From NCBI GenBank assembly GCA_023151275.1, contig JAKLJI010000005.1, positions 62,001 to 126,000 of the forward strand: DNA of 64,000 nt, written 5' to 3'. The notes under the pieces were generated by a model. That model was not told where the DNA came from. It did no database searches and worked only from the letters and a program-made list of their open reading frames with translations. Positions 1 to 9,428 of this stretch are shown one piece after another (within the stretch, counting starts at the first letter, position 1; each line of letters opens with the position of its first letter). The stretch is from Bacteroidia bacterium. Lineage in GTDB: Bacteria > Bacteroidota > Bacteroidia > UKL13-3. A program made the position numbers and the translations under genes.

Positions 1-55
1 AATCAAGGATTATGCCAGATGCTTGGAATTGCTTTATAAAAGGATGAAAGCGGGA

Positions 56-859
56 TTAATAGGGTTGCAAGGATGGAATGAAAAACGGGTCTGCATCGGC
101 CCAGGCAGGAAAATTTTTGCGGTATTCAAGCAAATTATTCTTGCTTATGGTAACAGTTTCTGCCACCTCCTTAAAATCATCCGCTCTGAAAATTGGCATT
201 CCAAGCGGATCTACCACCTGCGAATCGCCTTGGTAACTCACACCATATCCATCCACTCCTACCCGGTTAACAGCAACCACATACGATTGATTTTCGATGG
301 CTCTTGCCAAGGCTAATGTGCGCCAGTGATAGGTTCGACGCTCAGGCCAGTTGGCTACAAAAAGCAGCATATCATAATCAAACTCAGGCGTTCGGCGTAA
401 CCAAACCGGAAAGCGCAAATCGTAGCAAACAAAGGGAGCGATGTTCCAACCCCGGAACCGAATCAACAAGCGCTTGTTACCAGCCGTGTAATGTTGATTC
501 TCTTCTCCCATCCTAAACAAATGGGCTTTATCGTAGAATTGAACTTCCGCATTGGGTTCAACCCAAACAAAGCGATTGACAAAAGTATTGTCATGCTTCA
601 TCATGAGGCTGCCACAAATTGCTGCGTTTTTCAATCTGCTCCACTCCTTCATGGCGTCTAACATGGGCTGATTCATATCAGATGCATGTTGAGCCGGATT
701 CATGGAGAAGCCTGTACTAAACATTTCGGGCATCACAATGATATCGGGATTGCCTTCCAGCCCACGTATGAGGCTATCAAACTTATCTCGGTTGGCCTCG
801 GGATTTTCCCAAATCAGGTCTTGCTGAAGCAAGGCAACACTGAGCTGTTCTTTTTCCAT
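56..859 (-). CDS. Omega-amidase / nitrilase-family amidohydrolase (YafV/Nit2-like)
   Basis: A 267-residue carbon-nitrogen hydrolase. The catalytic triad of the nitrilase superfamily is visible: Glu45 in VMPEMFSTGF, Lys111 in YDKAHLFRMGEE and Cys145 in PFVCYDLRFP. The FSTGF and CYDLRFP contexts fit the omega-amidase branch (YafV, mammalian Nit2), which hydrolyses alpha-ketoglutaramate or the 2-oxo acid amide of asparagine. Its start codon overlaps the stop of the upstream aminotransferase by one base (TAATG), so the two are very likely co-translated. That pairing is the glutamine transaminase/omega-amidase pathway: the transaminase uses glutamine as amino donor and the amidase pulls the reaction forward by destroying the product. 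No signal peptide is seen, so it is cytoplasmic. Family assignment is secure; the substrate is inferred from family and neighbour. Confidence 0.92.
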   Translation of the reverse strand: MEKEQLSVALLQQDLIWENPEANRDKFDSLIRGLEGNPDIIVMPEMFSTGFSMNPAQHASDMNQPMLDAMKEWSRLKNAAICGSLMMKHDNTFVNRFVWVEPNAEVQFYDKAHLFRMGEENQHYTAGNKRLLIRFRGWNIAPFVCYDLRFPVWLRRTPEFDYDMLLFVANWPERRTYHWRTLALARAIENQSYVVAVNRVGVDGYGVSYQGDSQVVDPLGMPIFRADDFKEVAETVTISKNNLLEYRKNFPAWADADPFFIPSLQPY

Positions 860-2013
860 TAGACTTTCATCAAGCGTTCTGCAGCTTTTTCAAGCGTTTC
901 ATTGCTTTTGGCAAAGCAAAAACGGAGCACGTTGTGGTCGGTTTTCATCTTGTAAAACACGGAAGTAGGAATGCTGGCCACCTTGTGTTCTCGGGTTAAG
1001 CGAACGGCAAAATCAATATCGCGCTCTTGAGTGATTTTGGCGTAATTCAACAACTGAAAATAGGAGCCATTGCATGGTAGCACTTTAAAGTTTGAGCCCG
1101 AAACCAGCTTGCGGAAATAATCCCGCTTTTCTTGGTAGAAGGCGCTGAGTTCGAGGTACAGTTCTTTCCGGTCGATAAACTCAGAAAGAGCTACTTGAAT
1201 TGGTGTATTTGCAGAAAAGGCAATAAACTGATGCACTTTTCTGAATTCCTTCATCAAATCTGCGGGAGCCAAAACATAACCCATTTTCCAACCGGTGGTA
1301 TGGTAGGTTTTGCCGAAAGAAGAAACAATAATTGAACGTTCCGCCAATTTGGGGAAACGCGCAACGCTTTGGTGTTCTTGTTTATCAAAAATGATATGCT
1401 CATACACTTCATCCGACAAAACCACAACATCCGTATTATCGAGTATTTTCTGGAGTTGAAGCATATCATCAGCCGCCAATACACCTCCGGTTGGGTTATG
1501 CGGCGTATTGATGATAATCATGCGGGTTTTGAAATTGATGAGTTTCTTCACCTCATTCCAATCTACCTTGTAATCGGGGTATTTTAACTCATAGAACACC
1601 GGCCTTCCACCATTGAGTTCAATAGCAGGAACATAACTATCGTAGCAAGGTTCAAGAACAATTACTTCATCGCCTTCACCTACGGTAGCCGAAATTGCCG
1701 CATACAAAGCATGCGTGCCCCCGGGAACTATGGTAATTTCTTTTTCAGGGTCGTAAATGGCCTGATACAATTCCTGGGTTTTGATGGCAATTTTCTCGCG
1801 AAGCGACATCAATCCCGGCATTGGAGCATACTGGTTATGGCCATCGTCCATGGCTTTTGAAACCAGTTTTTTCAAATCGGGATGGCAGTTAAAATCGGGA
1901 AATCCCTGTGCCAAATTGATGGCATTGTTTTCAACAGCATGCGCTGTCATTACAGAGAAAATGGTAGTTCCTACAGCGGGTAGCTTGCTTTTTATTGTTC
2001 CTGAAAAATTCAT
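859..2013 (-). CDS. Methionine aminotransferase (PLP fold type I, YbdL/KAT-like)
   Basis: A 384-residue class I/II aminotransferase. Visible PLP-binding residues are Asn173 in PHNPTGG, Asp201 in LSDEVYEH and the Schiff-base Lys235 in SSFGKTYHTTGWKMGY. The HTTGWKMGY context is characteristic of the methionine/kynurenine/glutamine transaminase K group (E. coli YbdL, KAT I). It probably transaminates the 2-oxo acid 4-methylthio-2-oxobutanoate to methionine, the last step of methionine salvage, and other aromatic or sulfur 2-oxo acids. It is the first gene of a two-gene unit with the omega-amidase, which it overlaps by one base. No other methionine-salvage genes are in the window, so general 2-oxo acid repair is an equally good reading. 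Substrate preference cannot be read from sequence. Confidence 0.9.
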   Translation of the reverse strand: MNFSGTIKSKLPAVGTTIFSVMTAHAVENNAINLAQGFPDFNCHPDLKKLVSKAMDDGHNQYAPMPGLMSLREKIAIKTQELYQAIYDPEKEITIVPGGTHALYAAISATVGEGDEVIVLEPCYDSYVPAIELNGGRPVFYELKYPDYKVDWNEVKKLINFKTRMIIINTPHNPTGGVLAADDMLQLQKILDNTDVVVLSDEVYEHIIFDKQEHQSVARFPKLAERSIIVSSFGKTYHTTGWKMGYVLAPADLMKEFRKVHQFIAFSANTPIQVALSEFIDRKELYLELSAFYQEKRDYFRKLVSGSNFKVLPCNGSYFQLLNYAKITQERDIDFAVRLTREHKVASIPTSVFYKMKTDHNVLRFCFAKSNETLEKAAERLMKV

Positions 2014-2207
2014 CGCTCGGCGTTGCGTTCGACTTCAAGAATAGCAAAAGACCGTCAAAAGTTTTCCCAAGAATATGAATAGCCTTGATAGCTAGGAAAA
2101 TAAAAACTTTGACAATTTAGTTGCATACGATGCTTAATCGAGTGCTTTTTGATTTATCAGCGGATTTTGGTAAACTCGAATCTTCATTCAACTAAGACCG
2201 CGCAAAT

Positions 2208-3059
2208 ATGTACCTTATTGCAGATAGTGGCTCCACCAAAACCGATTGGTGTTTGACCGACAAAAATCAGAGCAACCAAAAAATTTACCATACCATTGGC
2301 TACAATCCTTATTTCATTGATACAGAAGCCATATACTACTCACTTTCAGAAAACTTACTGAAAGACATGGACCCATCTGTAGTTACCGAAGTGTACTTTT
2401 ATGGTGCAGGTTGTTCAACTCCGGAAAAGAAAGATATCGTTAGAAAAGCCTTGGTTAGATGCTTCCCTCAAGCAGCTACAATTTTTGTGGGACACGATTT
2501 GCTTGCAACTGCAAGAGCCTTGCTGGGCAAGCAGAAAGGTTTCGCTGCAATTTTAGGTACCGGTTGCAATACCTGTCTGTACGATGGGGTTGATGTTTCA
2601 ATGAATATCGATTCATTGGGTTATTTATTGGGTGACGAAGGTAGTGGCTCTTACATAGGTAAAAAGATTGTGCGTGACTTTATGCGCGGAAGACTTGAAC
2701 CCGAACTAGCAGCTCGTTTCAAAGAACGTTTTCAGATTGCCGATAACGAACAAATTTTCCATACGCTGTATTCAACCCAGTTTCCAAACCGCTATTTGGC
2801 CAGCTTTTGCAAATTCGCCGATGAGTATGTAAATCACCCCTATATCCGCAATAAAGTGCGTGATAGTTTTAGAGACTTCTTCAAAAACTTGGTGAGCAAA
2901 TATCCCGATTACAAAGACTACAATTTCAATTGCGTTGGTTCAGTAGGATTTGTATTCAAAGACATTCTCGAAGAAGTTGCCTTGAGCTTTGATATGCACA
3001 TAGGTAAAGTCATTAAATCACCGCTTGAAGATTTGGTGAAATTTCACCTGGAAGATTAA
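2208..3059 (+). CDS. N-acetylglucosamine kinase-like ATPase (BadF/BadG family)
   Basis: A 283-residue protein of the BadF/BadG/BcrA/BcrD ATPase family within the actin/hexokinase/Hsp70 fold. The phosphate-1 loop is at residues 6-14 (ADSGSTKTDW) and the adenosine-side glycine motifs are GTGCNTC and GDEGSGSYIGK. Full-length Bacteroidota members are annotated as N-acetylglucosamine kinases that phosphorylate cell-wall-derived amino sugars in the cytoplasm. It stands alone, transcribed divergently from the aminotransferase pair, with a strong hairpin terminator 14 bases after its stop. No clear Shine-Dalgarno sequence precedes the ATG, as is usual in this phylum. The fold is certain; the sugar substrate is inferred from family annotation only. 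Confidence 0.85.
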   Translation: MYLIADSGSTKTDWCLTDKNQSNQKIYHTIGYNPYFIDTEAIYYSLSENLLKDMDPSVVTEVYFYGAGCSTPEKKDIVRKALVRCFPQAATIFVGHDLLATARALLGKQKGFAAILGTGCNTCLYDGVDVSMNIDSLGYLLGDEGSGSYIGKKIVRDFMRGRLEPELAARFKERFQIADNEQIFHTLYSTQFPNRYLASFCKFADEYVNHPYIRNKVRDSFRDFFKNLVSKYPDYKDYNFNCVGSVGFVFKDILEEVALSFDMHIGKVIKSPLEDLVKFHLED

Positions 3060-3072
3060 TCCGGGTTTACTC

Positions 3073-3105
3073 AAAAAGCCATCTCATAAACGGGATGGCT
3101 TTTTT
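3073..3105. terminator. Bidirectional rho-independent terminator
   Basis: An 11-bp stem, AAAAAGCCATC pairing with GATGGCTTTTT, around a 10-base loop. It lies between two convergent genes (kinase on plus, DUF2079 protein on minus). The A-run on one side and T-run on the other let it work in both directions. Confidence 0.85.
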
Positions 3106-3142
3106 AGTGAATAATAAATGAAACTGGGAAGTAGAACCCATC

Positions 3143-4603
3143 CTACTCACGTTTGAACAAACTCAAGTGTTCTGAACGCCAAACCTGTTTGAAGCCCTGG
3201 TATTTGCCAATGCCTTTGCGCAAGTCATCTAACTCATTTTGATATTCCTCTTCCGACAAGGGGTAGGCATCTTTGCCATCATTCCGAAGCAAGACATACC
3301 CATTTTCCGGAATTACCGGAAACAGGAGCAGCTTATCAACCAAAACCAGATGCGGAAGCAATCCCGAATTGGTACTCAGGCTGTGGTATGTTTGAATGTA
3401 TGGAAGCGCAGGAGATAAATCACCAAAAGAGATTTCGGATTGGTAATGTGCTTTGCTTAATAAGTTTTCCTTAGTTGATTCATACCAAACACTCTTGCGC
3501 TGATGCCAATGATAAACTGTTGAAGATAAACTAGACACCAAAGCCAGAATTAGCAGTATATTTTTTCCTTGGCGGGACGAATGCCTTGCCACAAACACCA
3601 GCAAACCCAAACTCAAGAGCGGCACAAACTCAATTTGATAGTGGTAATTGATTCCCCAAAACACCACTTCCTTGTTCCATTCTTTTTGAAAAACAAGTGG
3701 TAAGAATGCTAAAAAGAATATCGGATAGCGTAGCGAAAAGAGTGCTCCCGACACTAAAAAAACCAACCAAAACTCCCATTTGATATTCTCCATTTCATCG
3801 GGCTGAACATGACTAAAAAACATCATTTTCAGCATTTCAAGAGGATGAAGGAGGATATAGGTAACAATCTCGGTCAAGCCTTTCCCCAAATGGCTAAATC
3901 TGTCCAATTGCTCAAAACGACCGGCAGGACTTAATTGAGGCATTACCAATTGGGTGATAACAACAAAGTAAATCAGAGCAAACGAAATTGCAGTTACCCA
4001 CCATTTCCAAGTTCTGATTTTGTTGGCAAGGGCAAACAAACCAGGTATTAAAAACAGCAACCAAATGGCCATGTTTTCCTTACTGATTAAGATTGCCAAA
4101 AAGGAAAGCCAGAATACGAATCTTTTCTCCTTCAGAATGGACCAAAACAACCAGGGCACAAAACATGCAGCAATCAAATTGTCGTGAAATCCATCTGCGA
4201 TAGCACTGTAAATAAATCCGATGGAATAGGTATGCAACAAAATCAAAACCTGCTGAACCTTAGTAAAACCAAAGTATTCAGCAACACGTCGGATTCCTTC
4301 ACCGGCAAACACCAAAGCAAATGCCTGAAAAAGCAACAGCGTCCATTTCCCAAAAAGCCATTTCAGAGGAGACACTAAAAGTACCCACAAACTAAAATGG
4401 AGCGACAAATAAGGCATGGAATCCCGTTGCAGAATGAAGGTGCAATTGGCATCGCGCCCATCGGCATAAGCGAACAAGGCCTGATTGGCAATGCCAAAAT
4501 CAAGAGCAGGAAGCCTGCAAAACCAAAAGTTTAGCGCAGGAACAGAAAGAAACAACAGGAAGAAGAAAACCTGAATACCATGTATGGGCCAGGGTTGCCT
4601 CAT
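3143..4603 (-). CDS. DUF2079-family polytopic membrane protein
   Basis: A 486-residue integral membrane protein with about ten hydrophobic segments. The N-terminal pattern (LDFGIANQALFAY, then SLHFSLWVLLVSPLKWLFG) matches predicted membrane proteins with the DUF2079 domain, which resemble GT-C glycosyltransferases in topology. A short soluble C-terminal tail of about 80 residues follows the last membrane segment. Its ATG overlaps the stop codon of the upstream oxygenase by one base (TAATG), so both are in one transcript. A lipid-linked sugar transferase role is a guess from topology; no catalytic residue can be assigned. Function is unknown. Confidence 0.75.
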   Translation of the reverse strand: MRQPWPIHGIQVFFFLLFLSVPALNFWFCRLPALDFGIANQALFAYADGRDANCTFILQRDSMPYLSLHFSLWVLLVSPLKWLFGKWTLLLFQAFALVFAGEGIRRVAEYFGFTKVQQVLILLHTYSIGFIYSAIADGFHDNLIAACFVPWLFWSILKEKRFVFWLSFLAILISKENMAIWLLFLIPGLFALANKIRTWKWWVTAISFALIYFVVITQLVMPQLSPAGRFEQLDRFSHLGKGLTEIVTYILLHPLEMLKMMFFSHVQPDEMENIKWEFWLVFLVSGALFSLRYPIFFLAFLPLVFQKEWNKEVVFWGINYHYQIEFVPLLSLGLLVFVARHSSRQGKNILLILALVSSLSSTVYHWHQRKSVWYESTKENLLSKAHYQSEISFGDLSPALPYIQTYHSLSTNSGLLPHLVLVDKLLLFPVIPENGYVLLRNDGKDAYPLSEEEYQNELDDLRKGIGKYQGFKQVWRSEHLSLFKRE

Positions 4604-5544
4604 TACTTTTTCAATCCAATTTCCCTTAAACGCTCATTGAGGTATTCGCCTGCCGAAATCGGTTCATACTGAATCGGATTTGAATCGCTAATGCAAGCAG
4701 GTAAACAATCTAAACGCATTTCGCTACGAGGGTGCAGGAAGAACGGAATTGAAAAGCGCGATGTACCCCATTTTTCTTTGGGAGGATTGATAACTCGGTG
4801 GGTTGTACTCTTTAACACGTTGTTGGTGAGGCGTTGCAGCATATCACCCACATTCACCACCAACTGCTCAGGCAAGGCTGTAATATCAACCCATTCTCCT
4901 TGTTTGTTGAGTACTTGCAAACCTTCAGCACTTGCACCCATAAGCAAGGTTATTAAATTGATGTCTTCATGCTCTGCAGCACGCACAGCAGATTTAGGCT
5001 CTGCGGTGATTGGCGGATAATGGATGGGGCGAAGAATGCTATTGCCGTGGTGAATTTTATCATCAAAATAAAACTCATCCAAACCTAAAAAGAGGGCAAT
5101 GGCACGAAGCATGTATTTCCCCGTTTCTTCCAAGGCTTTGTAAGTCTCAATACCGTATTTACCAAACTCGGGCAATTCGGCTACATATACATTCTCAGGA
5201 TATTCTTCCTTGATAGGGTCATTGCCTTCTACAATCTGACCAAAATGCCAAAACTCTTTCAAGTCGCCTTCGTTGCGGCCCTTGGCATGTTCTTTTCCAA
5301 AAGACGTATATCCGCGTTGACCAGCCAAACCAGCTATTTCATACTTTTTCTTTTGTTCTTCCGGCAAGGAGAAAAAGGCTTTGCAAGCGGCATACAAAGC
5401 TTCGCTGCTTTCATCCTTAAGCAGATGACCACGCACTGCAACAAACCCGATATCTGTATAAGCCTCACCCAGGGCTTTCACAAAACTAGCCTTACGCACA
5501 GGATCTCCACTCAGAAAATCCGCCAAATCAATTGAAGGTATCAT
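4603..5544 (-). CDS. Isopenicillin N synthase-like 2-oxoglutarate/Fe(II) oxygenase
   Basis: A 313-residue non-haem iron dioxygenase when started at the ATG at 5544 (MIPSIDLADFLSG), which matches the usual beginning of the family. An in-frame ATG at 5604 would add 20 residues unlike the family and is less likely. The iron ligands are His192 and Asp194 (AEHEDINL) and His249 (STTHRVINPP). Arg263 with Ser265 in RFSIPFF binds the carboxylate of 2-oxoglutarate. The N-terminal DIOX_N region precedes the 2OG-FeII domain in normal order. It is translationally coupled to the DUF2079 gene. The substrate is unknown; plant homologs act on hormones and fungal ones on beta-lactam precursors, but neither is implied here. 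Confidence 0.88.
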   Translation of the reverse strand: MIPSIDLADFLSGDPVRKASFVKALGEAYTDIGFVAVRGHLLKDESSEALYAACKAFFSLPEEQKKKYEIAGLAGQRGYTSFGKEHAKGRNEGDLKEFWHFGQIVEGNDPIKEEYPENVYVAELPEFGKYGIETYKALEETGKYMLRAIALFLGLDEFYFDDKIHHGNSILRPIHYPPITAEPKSAVRAAEHEDINLITLLMGASAEGLQVLNKQGEWVDITALPEQLVVNVGDMLQRLTNNVLKSTTHRVINPPKEKWGTSRFSIPFFLHPRSEMRLDCLPACISDSNPIQYEPISAGEYLNERLREIGLKK

Positions 5545-5712
5545 GCCGGCGAAGATAGGAAAAACTCCAAAAGCATGATTTTGCAGAATTGTTGTCGATT
5601 TCAAAAGATTATCATAATTTTAATAAACTGATTTCCTGAAACTTAAAAAATAAAAAATAAATTACACCAACAGATAATGCTGAATCTTCGTACCAACTAA
5701 AAACCATAACTT

Positions 5713-8700
5713 ATGAAAAGAGCAATACTCCTTCTTTTCTTACTTACGGGAATTTTCACTGCACAGGTTTACAGCCAGTGCAATCCAAATTTCACACATT
5801 CACGCCAAGGCAATACGCTTACGTATTCCTTTGTGAATGCCAACAATGCCGGAAACTACCGCTACACCTTCAACATGGGGAATGGCAGTGTTTTCAGTAG
5901 TTTTTCAAACTCTTTAACCTACACTTTTCCCTCCCCTGGAACCTATTGGATTTGCCATACGGTAATGGCCGCCGACAGCAGTTGTATGGCAACCACTTGC
6001 GATTCATTGGTTATTCCACCGGTAATCACGTGCAGCGCGGCCTTCTCCTACAGTATCAACCAAAACAACACCTTAAGTTATTCCTTTGTTGCGAACTTAA
6101 ACGATACCAATTACAGGTATAAATGGTCGTTTGGCGATGGAACCTTTAGTGACAACAGGACTCCTCAAAAAACCTATGCTCAAGGTGGTTCAAAATTGGT
6201 TTGCCTCACTGTAACCCGTAAAGATTCCGCCTGCATTTCAACCCATTGCGATACCATTCAGGTAACCAATACCATTCCCTGCGATGCTGGATTTTCAATT
6301 GCAACCAGTACATCCAATGCATTCAAACGCATATTCACCCCGCATGGTGCTGCCAATACCTACAGCTTCCAATGGACGGTTGATTCCGTTAATGTTTTCA
6401 ATACACGTGTTTTGGAATATGTATTTCCAAGTGCAGGCATGCACAAAGTATGCTTGAAAGTAACTAAGCTTGATTCATCCTGCACCAATACCATTTGCGT
6501 GGATTATCTTGTTACAGGTTCCAATTGCAATGCGAATTGGAGCATGACTCAAAACTCAAACAACAGCCTTACACGCACATTTACCGCCACCCTTGCAGAT
6601 ACCAACTTTTTGTACAGATGGTCGTTTGGCGATGGAACCACATCAACCCTACGCACAGTTACCAAAACCTATACAAGTGCAGGTAAAAAGCAGGTTTGTT
6701 TAACTGTTACCCGAAAAGACTCTTTGTGTTCAATAACCAAGTGTGACAGCATAAACCTTATAGCGCCGGACACCTCATGCAATGCAAGTTGCACCATTTC
6801 AGCAACCAATAATCCTCTCATCAAGAAATTTACAGCATACTTCAATTCAAGTAACTTCATCTATACCTGGGTATTCTCAGATAGCACAGTAAAAACAGGT
6901 GCCATTGTTGAAAAAGTATTCCCTTCTTTTGGCACCTATTCATTCTGCCTAACTGTAAGACGAATAGATTCAGGATGTGTAAGCACCTACTGCAACACCA
7001 TTACCGTTGTAAATCCCAATTGCAATTCACTTTGGTCGTACAATGCCACCAATGCTGCAAAAACACTCAGCTTTTATCCTTATCAGTTCGATACCCTGAA
7101 TTACAATTATGCCTGGTCGTTTGGCGATGGTACGAGTTCCAATCAAGCCAAACCAACCAAAACATTTACCAATGCAGGTAAATACAGAATTTGTTTGACC
7201 ATTTCAGGAAGGAACAATTCATGCAGTAGCACAAGCTGTGATTCGGTACAAGTAAATGGCAATACCTGTACGGCAAATTTTGAATGGACACGCTGGCAAA
7301 CCAATGACAAGAAGGTGAATTTTTATGCGCTTGCCATTGATTCGTTGCACCGTTACCAATGGAACTTTTTTGATGGAACCGGCTCAGATGCAAAGAATCC
7401 GGTTAAAACCTACACCACTTACGGTTGGAAAAAAGTATGTTTAACCGTTACGCGCAAAGACAGTTCGTGTACCGCCACACGTTGCGACAGCATCAACCTG
7501 AGCACCAATTGTGTTGCCAATTTTGGATTCGTTAGAAACTTAAACCTGGCCCGCACCTATAGCTTTGAAGGACAAAACGTAGCAGGAGTTACCTATACTT
7601 GGAACTTTGGAGATAGCACTACTGCAACAGGCCGATTAACACAGCATACGTTTGCTACACCCGGAACCTATTTTGTTACATTAACCATCAACTCAAACAG
7701 TTGCCAGGCAAGCATAACCAAACAGGTAATTGTAATCGACTCCAGTTTTTACACCTGCCAGGCCAGATTTGAAAGCCAACGAATCGACTCATTTGGAAAC
7801 GTTTACGGTAAGTTTACCAATACCTCTTATGGCAATTACAACGCCATTCGCTGGTCGTTTGGAAATGGACAAAGCTCAACCGGAAGTCCTGAAACCGTAT
7901 TGTACACCCAAGCAGGCGTTTACCCGGTTTGTTTAAGTGTATATTCAATTCAAGGAAATGATACGGTATGTCAGAATACCACTTGCAGAAACTTTAGTAC
8001 ACAAACCAGCAGTGCCAGTTGCAGAGCCTCTTTTAGCTTTTCAACCAGCGGACAGAACAATTACCAATTCACCAATTTATCAACCGGAACAGGTTTGGTT
8101 TACTCTTGGAAAGTGAATGGAATTCAATTGGGCCAAGCGAGAAACTTCAGCTATACCTTCCCGGGCTCGGGCATGTACACCGTATGCATGCGCATTATGA
8201 AGCAAGACAGCACTTGTGTGGACGAACTTTGCAGAAACATATTGATTAACCAATACGGCACACTTTCCAACCAATACCAGGCAAGTTTTGAATACCAGGC
8301 TGACCCATCAGTTTCCGGTTTGATTCAGTTTACAAATACCACCGCAATTTTTCACAGTTCAAGCTGGGATTTCGGCGATGGTTCATCTTCACCGGATAAC
8401 AATCCCGGACACGTGTATTTGAATTCAGGAACCTACACCGTTTGCTTGTTGAGTATTAATGCCAAAGACTCTGTAAGTACCATGGAGTGCAAAGACATTG
8501 TGGTTGATCGTGCAACTGGCATTAGCGAAAACTCACTCGTGATTGGTTCGATTTATCCGAACCCATTTGAACATACCCTGAATATCAACCTGCTCAGCAA
8601 AACTTCAGACGCTATTTCCATCCGCATGCTGGATGTATCAGGTAGAGTTATGGGTGAATGGGAGGAAAAATCGGTATCCGGACACCAGGAAATAAGCATT

Positions 8701-8787
8701 AAAACGCCTGAACTACCCGCTGGAATGTACATCCTTCAGGTAGAGAATGGCAACGAACGAATATTCAAGAAACTAATGAAAAATTAA
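5713..8787 (+). CDS. Secreted PKD-repeat surface protein, T9SS cargo
   Basis: A 1024-residue secreted protein. Residues 1-21 form a signal peptide ending near VYSQC. Eleven PKD-like repeats of about 80 residues follow, each beginning with a Cys-x-x-x-[FW]-like pattern. Typical members carry WSFGDGT in the middle and VCLTVTRKDSxC...CD near the end. The last 80 residues form a type IX secretion sorting domain (IYPNPFEHTLNINL, then LPAGMYILQV...KKLMKN). The regular pair of cysteines in most repeats suggests a disulfide per repeat. PKD arrays act as stalks or adhesion modules outside the cell. The sigma factor, barrel protein and PKD-like lipoprotein follow directly on the same strand, so they may form one functional locus. 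Ligand unknown. Confidence 0.93.
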   Translation: MKRAILLLFLLTGIFTAQVYSQCNPNFTHSRQGNTLTYSFVNANNAGNYRYTFNMGNGSVFSSFSNSLTYTFPSPGTYWICHTVMAADSSCMATTCDSLVIPPVITCSAAFSYSINQNNTLSYSFVANLNDTNYRYKWSFGDGTFSDNRTPQKTYAQGGSKLVCLTVTRKDSACISTHCDTIQVTNTIPCDAGFSIATSTSNAFKRIFTPHGAANTYSFQWTVDSVNVFNTRVLEYVFPSAGMHKVCLKVTKLDSSCTNTICVDYLVTGSNCNANWSMTQNSNNSLTRTFTATLADTNFLYRWSFGDGTTSTLRTVTKTYTSAGKKQVCLTVTRKDSLCSITKCDSINLIAPDTSCNASCTISATNNPLIKKFTAYFNSSNFIYTWVFSDSTVKTGAIVEKVFPSFGTYSFCLTVRRIDSGCVSTYCNTITVVNPNCNSLWSYNATNAAKTLSFYPYQFDTLNYNYAWSFGDGTSSNQAKPTKTFTNAGKYRICLTISGRNNSCSSTSCDSVQVNGNTCTANFEWTRWQTNDKKVNFYALAIDSLHRYQWNFFDGTGSDAKNPVKTYTTYGWKKVCLTVTRKDSSCTATRCDSINLSTNCVANFGFVRNLNLARTYSFEGQNVAGVTYTWNFGDSTTATGRLTQHTFATPGTYFVTLTINSNSCQASITKQVIVIDSSFYTCQARFESQRIDSFGNVYGKFTNTSYGNYNAIRWSFGNGQSSTGSPETVLYTQAGVYPVCLSVYSIQGNDTVCQNTTCRNFSTQTSSASCRASFSFSTSGQNNYQFTNLSTGTGLVYSWKVNGIQLGQARNFSYTFPGSGMYTVCMRIMKQDSTCVDELCRNILINQYGTLSNQYQASFEYQADPSVSGLIQFTNTTAIFHSSSWDFGDGSSSPDNNPGHVYLNSGTYTVCLLSINAKDSVSTMECKDIVVDRATGISENSLVIGSIYPNPFEHTLNINLLSKTSDAISIRMLDVSGRVMGEWEEKSVSGHQEISIKTPELPAGMYILQVENGNERIFKKLMKN

Positions 8788-8837
8788 CGATATTTCAGCT
8801 TCAACCAACAAGGGGACAGACCCATATTGCTGTTCCC

Positions 8838-9428
8838 TTGTTTCCAGTAAATAGGGCATTGGCAAACATACACGAACTCATTAATGGATGTATTAACCGC
8901 GAAAGCAGGTATGAACATGCCATGTATAAGTATTGTTATGATTTGCTGATGCCCATTTGCTACCGCTACACAAAAAACAGGGAAGAAGCAGCAGAATTGC
9001 TTCAAATCGGATTTATCCGAATTATGCAGCGATTGGAGGATGTTGATATCAGCCAATTCGAGCCTTGGGCAAAATCAGTCCAGGTAAACTGCATCATTGA
9101 TAATTGGCGAAAGCACAAAAAAGAAAAAGAATTGCTAAGTGATATTCCGGCAGATGAAGTGAGAGAAGACTTTCATGGCATTAACTGGAATGAAGCAGAG
9201 GCAAAACTTAGTATGGATGAACTAAAAATTCAAATCGACAAATTGCCCGAATCTCAAAAACTCGTACTCAATCTCCATGTATTTGAAGGCTTATCCCACA
9301 AAGAAATAGCCGAGCAATTAGGGATTGCAGAGTCAAGCTCGCGCTGGCATATTATGCAAGCACGGAATACCCTCAAGAACTATTTGTCAGGCATTTCAAC
9401 ACGTAAACAAGTGAACTATGAAAGGTGA
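8838..9428 (+). CDS. ECF RNA polymerase sigma-70 factor
   Basis: An extracytoplasmic-function sigma factor of about 190 residues. Region 2 is seen in YKYCYDLLMPICYRYTKNREEAAELLQ and the following segment ending near VQVNCIIDNWRKHKKEKE; region 4 is LPESQKLVLNLHVFEGLSHKEIAEQLGIAESS, a clear helix-turn-helix. The start is uncertain: the first in-frame initiator is TTG at 8838, a second TTG at 8859 gives a more typical N-terminus, and the first ATG (residue 28) would remove part of region 2. The 3' end overlaps the next gene by 11 bases, so sigma factor and membrane partner are translationally coupled, the standard layout for a sigma/anti-sigma pair. Confidence 0.93.
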   Translation: MFPVNRALANIHELINGCINRESRYEHAMYKYCYDLLMPICYRYTKNREEAAELLQIGFIRIMQRLEDVDISQFEPWAKSVQVNCIIDNWRKHKKEKELLSDIPADEVREDFHGINWNEAEAKLSMDELKIQIDKLPESQKLVLNLHVFEGLSHKEIAEQLGIAESSSRWHIMQARNTLKNYLSGISTRKQVNYER

